Assembly: GCA_900545705.1 (NCBI GenBank)
Contig: URAK01000001.1
Span: 62,001-126,000, forward strand
DNA from: an uncultured Opitutales bacterium
GTDB taxonomy: Bacteria; Verrucomicrobiota; Verrucomicrobiia; Opitutales; Intestinicryptomonadaceae
Direction: 5' to 3'
Length of the DNA stretch: 64,000 nucleotides
This document shows, in pieces, positions 1 through 8,918 of this stretch; the stretch's first letter is position 1, and the number at the start of each line of letters is the position of its first letter. Under the pieces are notes generated by a model. It searched no databases. It was not told where the DNA came from and saw nothing but the letters and a program-made list of their open reading frames with translations. The translations under genes were made by a program, and so were the position numbers.

Positions 1-701
1 TATTCGGCTGTGCATATACGGAAAATAAAGACGGACTTGTTCCGACTACAATAGCAGTGGATAATATTGAAGAATTGTCAAAGTTAAGCGGTTCAAAGTA
101 TGTCCAGAGTGAAATGGGGTTTGCCTACAAAAAGGCAAAAAGTTTTCTTGATAAGGGCAGGATTGTCTTATTTTCAGGTACGCCCTGCCATATATCGGGG
201 CTATACGGATATCTGGGCAAACCATACGACAACTTATACACTACCGATTTAATCTGCCACGGGGTTCCAAACCTCAAAATGTTCCAATCGGAGCTGTTGC
301 GGATAGAAAAAAAGTATAAATCGAAGGTAAAATATTTCTGTTTTAGGGATAAAAGTATAGTTGGGTGGACTTGGAGTACTTTTATGTGTAGTTTTAAATT
401 GGGTAATGGGAAATCCTATTGCAAGTCCTATGAAAACATTGCATATTTTGACTTATTCCTGAAGGGTGGGGATATCACAAGAGATTCTTGTTCCAAATGC
501 CCGTATGCGCGACAGGAGCGCGTTTCCGACATTACAATAGGCGACGCATGGGGAGCCGAGATCGCCCATCCTAATTTTGAGGAGTTGAAAGGCGGAGATT
601 TTAACTTTAAAAAGGGATTATCTCTTGCGTTGATAAATACCGAAAGAGGCGAGAATTTTTTCAGATCTATGCGCACTGAAAAGTCAGCAGGTAGATTATA
701 A
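1..701 (+). CDS. Coenzyme F420 hydrogenase/dehydrogenase beta-subunit family protein (5' partial, frameshifted at 3' end)
   Basis: The reading frame is open to the left edge (codons from base 3 read FGCAYTENKDG...), so the gene begins outside the window; the GTG at 57 is internal. Family hallmarks are the SGTPCHISGL segment, DLICHGVP, and the CSKCPYAR cysteine pair followed by DITIGDAWG, typical of FrhB/FdhB C-terminal-domain proteins. Members of this family are common in exopolysaccharide loci beside pyruvyl transferases, where they probably act as flavin/Fe-S oxidoreductases on a glycan precursor; a pyruvyl transferase lies at 10420-11667. The frame stops at 701 shortly after a run of six T (656-661), while the expected C-terminus continues in the +1 frame (next entry). 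Family call is firm; substrate is unknown. Confidence 0.85.
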   Translation, partial: FGCAYTENKDGLVPTTIAVDNIEELSKLSGSKYVQSEMGFAYKKAKSFLDKGRIVLFSGTPCHISGLYGYLGKPYDNLYTTDLICHGVPNLKMFQSELLRIEKKYKSKVKYFCFRDKSIVGWTWSTFMCSFKLGNGKSYCKSYENIAYFDLFLKGGDITRDSCSKCPYARQERVSDITIGDAWGAEIAHPNFEELKGGDFNFKKGLSLALINTERGENFFRSMRTEKSAGRL

Positions 702-903
702 AGGAATGGCTAAATTTAACAAATTGTTAAATTCTCCCATTAGGCAATCTCCCAACAGAGTAAAATACATGCGCGCTTTTGAGAAATCCGGAATATCTGG
801 TTTGTATTCGGAGAGGCTGAAAATCGAATGGCTGCCGATGTTAAGACGCAAAATAGGGAAGATAATCCCAAAGTGGATAAAGAGAAGATTAAAAAAAAGC
901 TAA
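661..903 (+). pseudogene. C-terminal remainder of the F420 hydrogenase beta-like protein, in a shifted frame
   Basis: In frame with the ATG at 706, the sequence can be read back without stops to about 661 (SDLCALKSQQVDYKGMAKF). It ends with a basic tail (IKRRLKKS) of the kind that closes full-length FrhB-like proteins of polysaccharide clusters. It therefore looks like the true C-terminus of the preceding gene, displaced by an indel in the T6 run at 656-661; five or eight T would restore one frame. I do not regard it as an independent 65-residue gene. A base-calling error, a real disruption or slippage are all possible. Confidence 0.6.
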
Positions 904-917
904 GATAGATAAAAAAT

Positions 918-2222
918 ATGAAAGCAATATTTCAGGAAAAATACGACAACATTTTCATGGCTATACTTTTGATGATGGCGATGATTATCTGCACATTGTC
1001 TTATATGCCTTCGCTTACGGGGGTGTACGCTTTTATGAACGAGACGTCGGATGACAGGTTGTATTTTTCGCTAGTAGTTCTTGGGATAACAATAATTATG
1101 GGGATAGTGAATATCTCAGCATTGATGGATTCCTTGATAAAGCTTAGAATAAATCAGATTGCGATTCTATTTTATGCTGTTTCTTTAATTATTTCGATAT
1201 CTGAATTCATGTTGTTCTTAGGGAATATTTATGTGCTTGGCAGCGCATTGATGGCTTTTGTTGTAGGCACTGCTTTCGCTTTCCGGCCATATCAGATAAA
1301 AATAATACTCTATGGGTACGCAATAGTGTCTATGATGGTGGGTATTTATATGATAATATCGTACGGCGGGAGTCTTGAGATAATCGACTCATACCTGTTT
1401 TCCCATAAAAATGCTGTTTGCATAACATGGGCAATTTGCTCGGTAATTCTAGTATACTTTGCGTTTTCCGAAAGTTTTGGAATTTCAACCATCTTAAATA
1501 TAGGAGGCGCTATAATTTTTATAATAATGATTTCAGTATCGCGAGGAAGAGCGGCTCTTCTGGCTTCAATATTATGTATAGCTTTTTTGTTTATTAGGAA
1601 ATTTTTCAATGTAGGGAGAAAAAATCTAATAAATATTACTGTATTTACTTTTATAACGGCAATAGTGCTTGGTTTGCTTGTCCTAAAATTCGATGCTTTT
1701 AGTTTTATTAAGCAGGCGTTTTTGGGAGTGAATAAAGAATATGCTGATATAGACGCTTTGTCGTCAGGGCGCATAACTCTATTAAAAATGGGCATAGAAG
1801 AATTTATATCCAATCCGGTATTTGGAGGGCTTTACAGAAACGAGGATTTCGGAATGGTGCATAATTATCCGGTTAGGATATTGGCTTCGTACGGACTGCT
1901 TGGCGGCGGGGGATTTATTATTATATATCTGCTTTTTATGGTGAGAGTCTTGAAGGGAATGTTTTCTATGCAGATATTCGGGAAGTACGAAATATGGAGG
2001 GTTGGATATTTTATTATGGCGGTACTGTACATAGTTAGCATGTTCGAACCAATTGCACCGTTTGGGCCAGGAACAATAAGCTTTGTCGGATTTTTTATGT
2101 TCGGAGTAGCAATAAGATGCGAAGCTATGGGATTAGACGACAGGAGAAATATGCCAGCATTTTCACCTGTTCCGCCTCGGATTCCCGGAACGATGTTGCG
2201 CAACGGAGAAATTAGTGCGTAG
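918..2222 (+). CDS. O-antigen ligase/polymerase (Wzy/WaaL-type) membrane protein
   Basis: A 434-residue polytopic inner-membrane protein with about ten or more hydrophobic segments. Near the C-terminus lies a Wzy_C-like periplasmic loop: SSGRITLLKMGIEEF, then NPVFGG, then a histidine in MVHNYPVRILASYGLLGG. This arrangement (GR...NP.fGG...HN....yG) is the usual signature of O-antigen ligases and polymerases, which join undecaprenyl-linked repeat units to each other or to an acceptor. It starts 14 bases after the preceding fragment and meets the minus-strand gene ending at 2233 tail to tail. The window contains a second protein of this fold (3134-4495), so one may polymerise and the other ligate; sequence alone does not decide which. 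Confidence 0.8.
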   Translation: MKAIFQEKYDNIFMAILLMMAMIICTLSYMPSLTGVYAFMNETSDDRLYFSLVVLGITIIMGIVNISALMDSLIKLRINQIAILFYAVSLIISISEFMLFLGNIYVLGSALMAFVVGTAFAFRPYQIKIILYGYAIVSMMVGIYMIISYGGSLEIIDSYLFSHKNAVCITWAICSVILVYFAFSESFGISTILNIGGAIIFIIMISVSRGRAALLASILCIAFLFIRKFFNVGRKNLINITVFTFITAIVLGLLVLKFDAFSFIKQAFLGVNKEYADIDALSSGRITLLKMGIEEFISNPVFGGLYRNEDFGMVHNYPVRILASYGLLGGGGFIIIYLLFMVRVLKGMFSMQIFGKYEIWRVGYFIMAVLYIVSMFEPIAPFGPGTISFVGFFMFGVAIRCEAMGLDDRRNMPAFSPVPPRIPGTMLRNGEISA

Positions 2223-2232
2223 CTGTTCGCCC

Positions 2233-3150
2233 CTATTGAAGGTTTTTCCCAAAGTTGGATTGTCTTACGGCATCAAGACCGCCTTCTGATTCTAAAATAT
2301 TTCTAATGACGGCTTTTATAATGCGTGTTTTTTCTTTCCCGTCTGGGAGGTGGTCGATTAGGCAAGTCGCGATCTTTGGGTCGCCGCACATGGCGAATAT
2401 TTTTGCCGCGTATTCTACGTACTCGAAAATTCCGGCTGACATAAGGCTTAACTGCCTTTGCGATATAGATTCTTTCTTATAATAATCGTATAATTTTGCT
2501 TTATTCTGCAATTTGGCAATATACGCGATTGCGGGGAATCCGTATTTCCCCCAAACGGATTTTTTTAGTTTCCATGAAATATTAAAATTATTTGTGCCAA
2601 TGTAATAAAATGTCTTTTCAATTTTTTCCGTATTGTCTGTTGTAATATTTATGCCTCCGAAGTAGAATGCCGAGGCGTATTGCGGATAGTTTTTAAATAT
2701 GGACTTGCAGTTGTTAATTGAGAAACATTCCCGGAATACAGGGTTTCTCATGGCATAAAAAATTTTAAGGACAATGTCGTCCGAATAATTCGCGAGCTTT
2801 AAAAATTCGGCAAAGTATTTGGGATTATTTTGCTCAATTAAAATATCGAGAATTTCAAGAATTTGCGCGTCATAAATTACGGCGTTTATAGACGACATCG
2901 CGCAATATGTGCGGAAAATCTCAATATCCGCCGACTGTGGATTAGTTCTGATAGAATTTGCGAGGCGTCTTGGAAGATCGACTATTGATTTTTCATATAT
3001 TGAGGGGGCGTATTTCTCTCCACCTGAAAATTCCCTATATATTTTTTTTGCGATTTCTAGGTTAGAGTCCCTATCGCAAAATGCACAATATGATATTGCA
3101 ACTATAATGGGGATAAGAAGTATTATAAAAATCCTACCTGCTTTTACCAT
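2233..3150 (-). CDS. Membrane-anchored protein of unknown function
   Basis: I do not recognise this 305-residue protein. One N-terminal hydrophobic helix (about residues 6-25) should anchor it in the inner membrane or act as a signal peptide; the Cys in that stretch lacks a good lipobox. The remainder is soluble-looking and mostly helical, without a recognisable catalytic motif. The start is well supported: AGGAGG sits seven bases upstream of the ATG at 3150. The start lies inside the 3' end of the Wzy-like gene (17-base overlap), so the two are translated together, and a role in polysaccharide assembly or chain-length control is only a guess from position. Confidence 0.7.
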   Translation of the reverse strand: MVKAGRIFIILLIPIIVAISYCAFCDRDSNLEIAKKIYREFSGGEKYAPSIYEKSIVDLPRRLANSIRTNPQSADIEIFRTYCAMSSINAVIYDAQILEILDILIEQNNPKYFAEFLKLANYSDDIVLKIFYAMRNPVFRECFSINNCKSIFKNYPQYASAFYFGGINITTDNTEKIEKTFYYIGTNNFNISWKLKKSVWGKYGFPAIAYIAKLQNKAKLYDYYKKESISQRQLSLMSAGIFEYVEYAAKIFAMCGDPKIATCLIDHLPDGKEKTRIIKAVIRNILESEGGLDAVRQSNFGKNLQ

Positions 3151-4495
3151 GTATGCGCCTCCTGTTTATTAGCTCTGAAAAACTCCATACACTCAAAAGA
3201 CCGAATGCAATCATAGTTGATGGAATGTGCAGCTCCATATCGGAAGATCCGTGCATAAGGCACGTGAAAACTCCCAGAATTAGGAAAAAATTTGCAGAGT
3301 TTAGTTTTTTGCGGTGTCCCCATATTGCGGATAGCCATGCAAGCGCGCATGCCGCCAGAACTAAAATTCCAAATATGCCGTAATCTACTGTGTATTCTAT
3401 GATATCGGAATGCGGCCTGTCTGGGAATGAAGGCAGGCCGTTATTTTTATTGTTAATTTCTGATAGTTTATTGGGCAGAACATATCTTGAGCATTCGCCG
3501 CCGATGCCCCATATCGGGTTTTCCGATATTATTTTCATAGAAGCTTCGTAAAATACTAGTCTTGTAAAAGCTGAATTTTTTATTTCTCTTCCAGTTCGCG
3601 TATTGATATTTGTCTCTATATAGTTAAATGCGATAATCAATGGAATTGCTGACAGAAATATTAATATCGCGGCGGCGGTTTTTGCGGAAACCGCTCGTGA
3701 CATAATTTTCCAAAGTATATACAACAGAAAACAGCCCACCAGAAAAATACATATAATAATAGCGGCGTTGGAGTCTGATATGTAAACTGATATTGCATTT
3801 ACCAACGCGAAAACAAACCATAAAAGCGAAAATATTCTTTTAGACTTTTTCGCGTATATTATGGAAAGTGCAAAACATGCGGACATCCCCATATTCAGAA
3901 AAGCCCCGGCGGCATTGCCCAAGAAAAAAGTACCGTAGTATATGGCGGTGGAATAAACTGAATTGTAAGGTGCGGAAAATCCGGCCGCATCTTGGTATAC
4001 CGCAAAAATTGCCATTAGAGTCGAGTTTATTGCAAATACGATTAGGGAAAATCTTGCGAACAGGCGTTCTCTAAATAACGATATTGCGCTTATTACTGTA
4101 AGAAAAGATGTCAGTAATATGCAAATTGAGCGCATTGGGTTTCCATCGGAAAATTCGCCGATTACGGAAGTCGGCAGCCACGGTATGTGGTCTATACCTT
4201 TTATATAATTGTATTTTTCTTCGTATATATGTTCGGCGAACGGATTGGCATATTGAATTATCGCAATTATTGAAAATATGATAATTGAAATAAATAGGGT
4301 TTTTTGGAATATATTTCTGCCAAAATCCGGATCTGATATTGTGGTAAAGGTGAATAGGGTGGCGGATACATAAAACATTGGCATTAGATGCTCAACCCGA
4401 GTTCCCGAGCACAGCCACGTAATGAGGCATATTTGCAACAATAACAGAGTCCTTGCTATGTTTTTTAAATGTGAGCAATTTAAGAGGTCAGGCAT
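3134..4495 (-). CDS. O-antigen ligase family membrane protein
   Basis: A 453-residue polytopic membrane protein. The Wzy_C signature is visible in the C-terminal third: TGREIKNSAFTRLVFYEASM, then ENPIWGIGGE, then DRPHSDIIEYTVDYGIFG, giving the Arg, NP.wG.G and His landmarks of O-antigen ligases/polymerases. It lies in a minus-strand run with a GT2 enzyme 16 bases upstream and an unknown membrane protein overlapping its 3' end. It probably handles lipid-linked glycan in the periplasmic leaflet. Whether it is a ligase, a polymerase or a protein O-glycosyl ligase cannot be read from the sequence. Confidence 0.8.
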   Translation of the reverse strand: MPDLLNCSHLKNIARTLLLLQICLITWLCSGTRVEHLMPMFYVSATLFTFTTISDPDFGRNIFQKTLFISIIIFSIIAIIQYANPFAEHIYEEKYNYIKGIDHIPWLPTSVIGEFSDGNPMRSICILLTSFLTVISAISLFRERLFARFSLIVFAINSTLMAIFAVYQDAAGFSAPYNSVYSTAIYYGTFFLGNAAGAFLNMGMSACFALSIIYAKKSKRIFSLLWFVFALVNAISVYISDSNAAIIICIFLVGCFLLYILWKIMSRAVSAKTAAAILIFLSAIPLIIAFNYIETNINTRTGREIKNSAFTRLVFYEASMKIISENPIWGIGGECSRYVLPNKLSEINNKNNGLPSFPDRPHSDIIEYTVDYGIFGILVLAACALAWLSAIWGHRKKLNSANFFLILGVFTCLMHGSSDMELHIPSTMIAFGLLSVWSFSELINRRRIHGKSR

Positions 4496-4511
4496 ATGGC
4501 TTTTAGAGGGA

Positions 4512-5462
4512 TTACATAAATTTATCGTAATGAAACACTCCTTTTTTTATATCGCGCCTGTATTTTATTGCAAATGCAATCGCCTTAAATACGTCAGACG
4601 CCGGTTCGCCCCGTTTTATTCTAAGAATAGCTGTACCAATATCGGACCAAAGCATTATGAGCTGTCTAAGTACCGTGTTCCCATGCCTTGCCATTAGATA
4701 TCTTCTATGGCATATTTCTATAAATGTTCTTTGACGCGATGGGAGCCTGTATTCTCTCGATACATTGTGCAATACTGTTGCGGCAGTACTCATTATGCAT
4801 TTAAGATTTTCCTCTTTTGATTTTAGAAAATATCTATATGTAAAATCCATATCTTCTGCGTAAGCATAGTATTTCAAGTTCTCGTCAAATTTCAATCCCC
4901 ACTTTTGGGCAAGGCTTTTCCTTATAGCGAAAAAGAATCCCATTGCCCATTCTGTTGGAGTTTCTGCCTGGGGATTTTGCGGGAATACGCCATAGCCAGC
5001 CATGGCTACATGGCCTTTGTATCTTTTAAAGAAAGACGATCTAAAAAAAATAAGGCTTGGCAAGGAGAGTCTTTTCATGGGAGATCCGCTGTCAATGCCG
5101 CCGACCATTGAAATTGAATTGTCCCTAAATAAAATCAAAATGTTTCTTATGGTATCAATGCCAATATCTACATCGTCATCCATAAATATTGCGATGTCGT
5201 TCTTGCATAGTTCCAATCCAATATTTCTGGATTTTGACGAAGAGGGTTCACTGACGTGTATATATTTTATTTTAAGCGTTTGCGAGTCGCACAGTTCTTT
5301 TATCTTTTCTGCCGTATCTCTCGGGGATTGGTCTACGATTATTATTTCGTCCGGCGGAATTGATGATTTTGAGATAAATCCAAGCGTGCGCGCCAATGAA
5401 GATACTCGATTCAGCGTTGGTATTATAATGCTAACTTTTGAAGACTGGCCTTCCATATGCAT
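4512..5462 (-). CDS. Glycosyltransferase family 2 protein
   Basis: GT-A fold glycosyltransferase of about 316 residues. The N-terminal nucleotide-binding strand (KVSIIIPTLNR) is followed by IIIVDQSPRD and by the metal-binding FMDDDVDI motif. A later YAYAEDMDFTYR segment matches the ED motif that often carries the catalytic base in GT2 enzymes. The frame is open upstream to a TTG at 5489, but I prefer the ATG at 5462, which places the GT2 fold seven residues in; neither start has a good Shine-Dalgarno. It sits between the initiating sugar transferase and a Wzy-like gene, so it probably extends the lipid-linked repeat unit. The sugar is unknown. Confidence 0.85.
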   Translation of the reverse strand: MHMEGQSSKVSIIIPTLNRVSSLARTLGFISKSSIPPDEIIIVDQSPRDTAEKIKELCDSQTLKIKYIHVSEPSSSKSRNIGLELCKNDIAIFMDDDVDIGIDTIRNILILFRDNSISMVGGIDSGSPMKRLSLPSLIFFRSSFFKRYKGHVAMAGYGVFPQNPQAETPTEWAMGFFFAIRKSLAQKWGLKFDENLKYYAYAEDMDFTYRYFLKSKEENLKCIMSTAATVLHNVSREYRLPSRQRTFIEICHRRYLMARHGNTVLRQLIMLWSDIGTAILRIKRGEPASDVFKAIAFAIKYRRDIKKGVFHYDKFM

Positions 5463-5505
5463 GGCGCGCGAAATATTTATATGGCGCAAGGATAGGGGGG
5501 AGACG

Positions 5506-6114
5506 CTATGCGCTTTTTGTACCGTCTAGCCTATTTTTATTAACAGGCGTAGAATCGATGCAAAGTAAAACTTTTATGAGGGTAATAATAAATATCTTTG
5601 CGTCGAGAAGAAATGAAATGTTGTCTACGTATTCGAGGTCTTTTGATATCTTTTCCTCGACAGTAATTTCGTTCCGCCCGGAGATTTGAGCCAGCCCGCT
5701 TAGCCCTGGCAGAACGTCGTGGCGTCTGAATGACTTCTTGCTCAATGCCTTTATTTCACATTCCATGAACGGGCGCGGACCGATAAATGACATATCTCCT
5801 TTAAGGACATTGTAGAATTGTGGAATCTCGTCGAGACTTGTCTTGCGCAAAAAAGCTCCTAATTTTGTTATTCTCATCTCATCTGGAAGCAGTTTGCCGG
5901 ATGGGGATTTTTCAAAAGACATTGTACGGAATTTATACAGTGTAAAAATTTTCCCGTGGTGTCCCGCCCTTTTTTGGGGAAGTATAACAGGAGATCCCAT
6001 AAATATTTTTATTAGAATCCACACAAGCACGAAAAGCGGAAATGTCAGAATCATGAGGATAAGAGCCCCAATGACATCTAGCGGCCTTTTTATGAACTGT
6101 TTGTAGATTCTCAT
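5506..6114 (-). CDS. Initiating sugar-phosphate transferase (WcaJ/PglC-type phosphoglycosyl transferase)
   Basis: A 202-residue monotopic phosphoglycosyl transferase of the bacterial sugar transferase family. It keeps the minimal catalytic core: an N-terminal re-entrant hydrophobic segment (residues 10-35), KFRTM, the catalytic Asp-Glu in TSLDEIPQFYNVLKGDM, IGPRP, and LPGLSGLAQISGRN. Such enzymes transfer a sugar phosphate from a UDP-sugar onto undecaprenyl phosphate to start repeat-unit synthesis. The short PglC-like length without the four-helix WbaP/WcaJ N-domain suggests a small precursor such as a UDP-N-acetylated sugar, which is inference. It is followed by a GT2 gene 43 bases downstream. 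Confidence 0.9.
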   Translation of the reverse strand: MRIYKQFIKRPLDVIGALILMILTFPLFVLVWILIKIFMGSPVILPQKRAGHHGKIFTLYKFRTMSFEKSPSGKLLPDEMRITKLGAFLRKTSLDEIPQFYNVLKGDMSFIGPRPFMECEIKALSKKSFRRHDVLPGLSGLAQISGRNEITVEEKISKDLEYVDNISFLLDAKIFIITLIKVLLCIDSTPVNKNRLDGTKSA

Positions 6115-6196
6115 CTATTTTATGATGTACTTAGCCGTTTTGGCGTCTCGAAAAAGCGAATAAATAATAAGAAAGATATGTTGTGTCTATTTCCAG

Positions 6197-7498
6197 TCAA
6201 GAAATTTTAGGGGCATTGACATATCCATTCCCGAGAGTGTTTTTTTCAGTGCGCTTAAATGCAATCTTTGCAAATTCCGCGCCTGCAAAAATCCACACAA
6301 TTGGCATTATAGGGAAATGGTATCTGTCTGTAATCATAAACGGATATGTAAAAGCCAATACAAAGAATGGAATTGCGATTATTATATTTTCTGGCGATAA
6401 GATTTTTCTGTAATTTTTAAAAATATACAATGCGAACAGCAGCATGGCGGCGTAATATGCAACGCTTTTTAATAATAGCAAGATGCAATACTTTAATGCG
6501 AATGTTTTGTCGGATTCAATTTTCACTTTGACAGAGGATAGCCCAGATCCTTTTTCAAAGCGTTCGCTCCAAGTATCAAAGCCGAGTAGCAATGCAGATT
6601 TTAAGGGGATTTGTGAAATGTATTTTGCAGGATTTTGAAAAATCCATTCTTTTGCTGTTTTTCTAAGATGCGAGTCTTTTTGGGCAAAATTCATACTCTC
6701 CCAGTTCCCAGGGGTTCTGGAAATGTAGAAATCGTCATTAGCGAATCCAAATCCCACGGCTCCGTTGGCGTATTTATTTGCGCTACCGGCAAGGTTTAGC
6801 CCGGAGGTCGCAGACTGGAACGCAAATATTCCGCAATTAGATTTTGTCCAGAATCCGATTGCAACTATGGTTGTTAATGTAGAAACAAGCAATGCTGTGA
6901 GTCGTGCTTTGGCATGCTCTCTTTTAGATACTGCAAATAGTATAATTCCCAAAAAGTACGCAAGCGCAAGCGGGCGTATCCAATTCCCGACTGCGATTAG
7001 CACTCCGGCAAGTATATAGTTAGCCCATTTAGCCTGCGGCACCAATGCGAAGGCAAGCGCGAGCACAACGAAAAACACGAAGGGAATTTCCGAGAAATAC
7101 CCTATCGGAGCGAACCAGTTGCTGTATGTTGCCGCATATATTATCGCGGCCCCGTATGCGGCGCAGCTCCCGAAAAACTTTTTCGCTATTGAACATATTG
7201 CGGCAAGTATGGCCGCAGACATCATAAAGTTTACAAAGCCAAACCCGGAAAAAGTTCCGAAAATTCTATGGTAAAACAATAAGAAATTTATATATCCCGG
7301 CGCAAAGAAAAGATCGTTTTTTAAATTGTGCTCCGACGGAAACCATTCGTTTCTTGAAGCCGATGCCGATGCGTAGTCTAAATAGGTCTGCTGGTCGTCC
7401 GATAGGGGAAATTCGGAACTTGCAAAAATCAGCGCGAGTTGCAATGCAAAGAACGACGCTACTACCGCGATTGTTATTTTTTTTAAATTTTTTGACAT
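6197..7498 (-). CDS. GT-C fold glycosyltransferase (GT39/ArnT-like)
   Basis: A 433-residue polytopic membrane protein. An N-terminal helix is followed by a periplasmic acidic pair in PLSDDQQTYLDYA, typical of GT-C enzymes that use polyprenyl-phosphate sugars, then 8-10 further hydrophobic segments and a periplasmic C-terminal part. I chose the ATG at 7498, one base after the upstream stop (TAA-g-ATG), over the TTG at 7534 inside the upstream gene; this implies translational coupling. The upstream partner is a HAD-UbiA protein that may make a polyprenyl-phosphate sugar, so this enzyme may use that donor on a glycan or glycoprotein outside the membrane. Fold is well supported; donor is inferred. 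Confidence 0.8.
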   Translation of the reverse strand: MSKNLKKITIAVVASFFALQLALIFASSEFPLSDDQQTYLDYASASASRNEWFPSEHNLKNDLFFAPGYINFLLFYHRIFGTFSGFGFVNFMMSAAILAAICSIAKKFFGSCAAYGAAIIYAATYSNWFAPIGYFSEIPFVFFVVLALAFALVPQAKWANYILAGVLIAVGNWIRPLALAYFLGIILFAVSKREHAKARLTALLVSTLTTIVAIGFWTKSNCGIFAFQSATSGLNLAGSANKYANGAVGFGFANDDFYISRTPGNWESMNFAQKDSHLRKTAKEWIFQNPAKYISQIPLKSALLLGFDTWSERFEKGSGLSSVKVKIESDKTFALKYCILLLLKSVAYYAAMLLFALYIFKNYRKILSPENIIIAIPFFVLAFTYPFMITDRYHFPIMPIVWIFAGAEFAKIAFKRTEKNTLGNGYVNAPKIS

Positions 7499-7499
7499 C

Positions 7500-8918
7500 T
7501 TAAAAAGGTTTTGCCAGGGCGAATATTGCGGCAAACAATGCCATCAATGCGTAGTTTGACTTTTTTCTGAAAGAATATACGATGGGATCGGCGTCGACAA
7601 GCCCGCAGTTTGCGTCTTTCCATATTTTATAGAGAAAATATCCGATGGGAATTATGCCGAGCAGAAGCATGTTGGGATATTCATAGTATATTTTGGCACC
7701 CCTCTGAGTATATATTGCGAAAACTAAGAGCGACAAAGCGCATGAAGTTATTCCGGCAAGCCTTACAAATTTGAAATGGCTTTGCGTATACCCCCTTGTT
7801 TTTGCGGTGGCTGTGCTTTCAAATAATTCAATGTATCTTTTTAATAACGACAGCCCAAAGAATATGAAAATGGAAAATAGCGAAAGCCAATACGATATTT
7901 TGCAGTCGATAACGACGCATCCGCCGAAAATTCTCATGTAGTACAGCCCTGCTAAAATCGCAACGTCTATAAATGGGATTCGCTTGAATACGAAAGAATA
8001 TCCTATAGTGATAACTGCATATGCCAATACAATTATGGCAAAGTCGCAAGGCAGGGTTGCGCACATGCATATTGAGGCGGACGCAAATACCGCAATGAGT
8101 AAAAATCCAAAATATATAGGCAGCGCGCCCGACGCGAAAGGCCGCTTATGTTTGCTGGGGTGCGTTCTGTCTGACTCTATATCAAGAAGGTCATTTAATA
8201 TATATAGAGCCGAGGCGCAGAAACAAAAGGCGAAAAACGCCATTATTGAATTTTTTACGTCGCCCCAAATAAAGTATCTGTGGCTTGAAATCAGGGCTAC
8301 AAATATAAGGGTATTTTTTACCCATTGGTAGATTCGTGCGGCTTTAATGGTGTTTCTTAAAGAAATCTCCGTTACGCTTTCTATTGCGACTACTTTTTTG
8401 CCGAGTTTATTCTGTATTTTTTCCGCGAAATTTTTTCTGCCAACAACTATTGGAGTGGAGGATTTCTTCCATACGGGCAGATCGGCGAGTGAATCGCCGA
8501 TGTAGTCAAAATTCCCAACCCCAAAGGTGGATTCGCAAAAGTCCGCTTTCTTTTCACCTTTGAGATTTATGCTTTCGGACGACCCGTAGATTCCGTCAAA
8601 AAGGCCGGTTTTTTCGGCTATTGATTTTGCGAGTTTCTCATCGCACGCTGTCACAAGCCATATTTTGCTTCCGGACTTTTTACGCTTTTGGATATATGAA
8701 ATTACATCGCTATTGAAAGGGAGGTTTTTTATAAATTTTCCGAATTTTTCCGAAAGCCTGCGTTTTAGAAAGCATTTCCCTTTTATTAGGAGAATAGGGA
8801 TTAAAAGAATGAAAAGCGGGTTATGCCGAAGCGCTCTAAGCATTAGCTCCCATAGGGAATCCGAGATAATGAGAGTCCCGTCTAGGTCGACACATAAATT
8901 TTCGGAGCTTTTTGGCAT
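7500..8918 (-). CDS. HAD phosphatase domain fused to UbiA-family prenyltransferase
   Basis: A two-domain protein of 472 residues. Residues 1-190 are a HAD phosphatase: motif I DLDGT with Asp11 and Asp13, a Thr at 90 in WLVTAC, and GDSLADLP at 141-148. Residues about 195-472 are a UbiA-type membrane prenyltransferase with the polyprenyl-diphosphate/Mg motif NDLLDIESD at 242-250, HPSKHKRPFASG, and eight or nine helices. The architecture recalls mycobacterial Rv3806c-type phosphoribosyl-decaprenyl synthases and their phosphatases, which supply polyprenyl-phosphate arabinofuranose. Translational coupling to a GT-C enzyme fits a donor-plus-transferase pair. No DprE1/DprE2-type epimerase is in the window. 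Domain call is firm; substrate is inference. Confidence 0.85.
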   Translation of the reverse strand: MPKSSENLCVDLDGTLIISDSLWELMLRALRHNPLFILLIPILLIKGKCFLKRRLSEKFGKFIKNLPFNSDVISYIQKRKKSGSKIWLVTACDEKLAKSIAEKTGLFDGIYGSSESINLKGEKKADFCESTFGVGNFDYIGDSLADLPVWKKSSTPIVVGRKNFAEKIQNKLGKKVVAIESVTEISLRNTIKAARIYQWVKNTLIFVALISSHRYFIWGDVKNSIMAFFAFCFCASALYILNDLLDIESDRTHPSKHKRPFASGALPIYFGFLLIAVFASASICMCATLPCDFAIIVLAYAVITIGYSFVFKRIPFIDVAILAGLYYMRIFGGCVVIDCKISYWLSLFSIFIFFGLSLLKRYIELFESTATAKTRGYTQSHFKFVRLAGITSCALSLLVFAIYTQRGAKIYYEYPNMLLLGIIPIGYFLYKIWKDANCGLVDADPIVYSFRKKSNYALMALFAAIFALAKPF

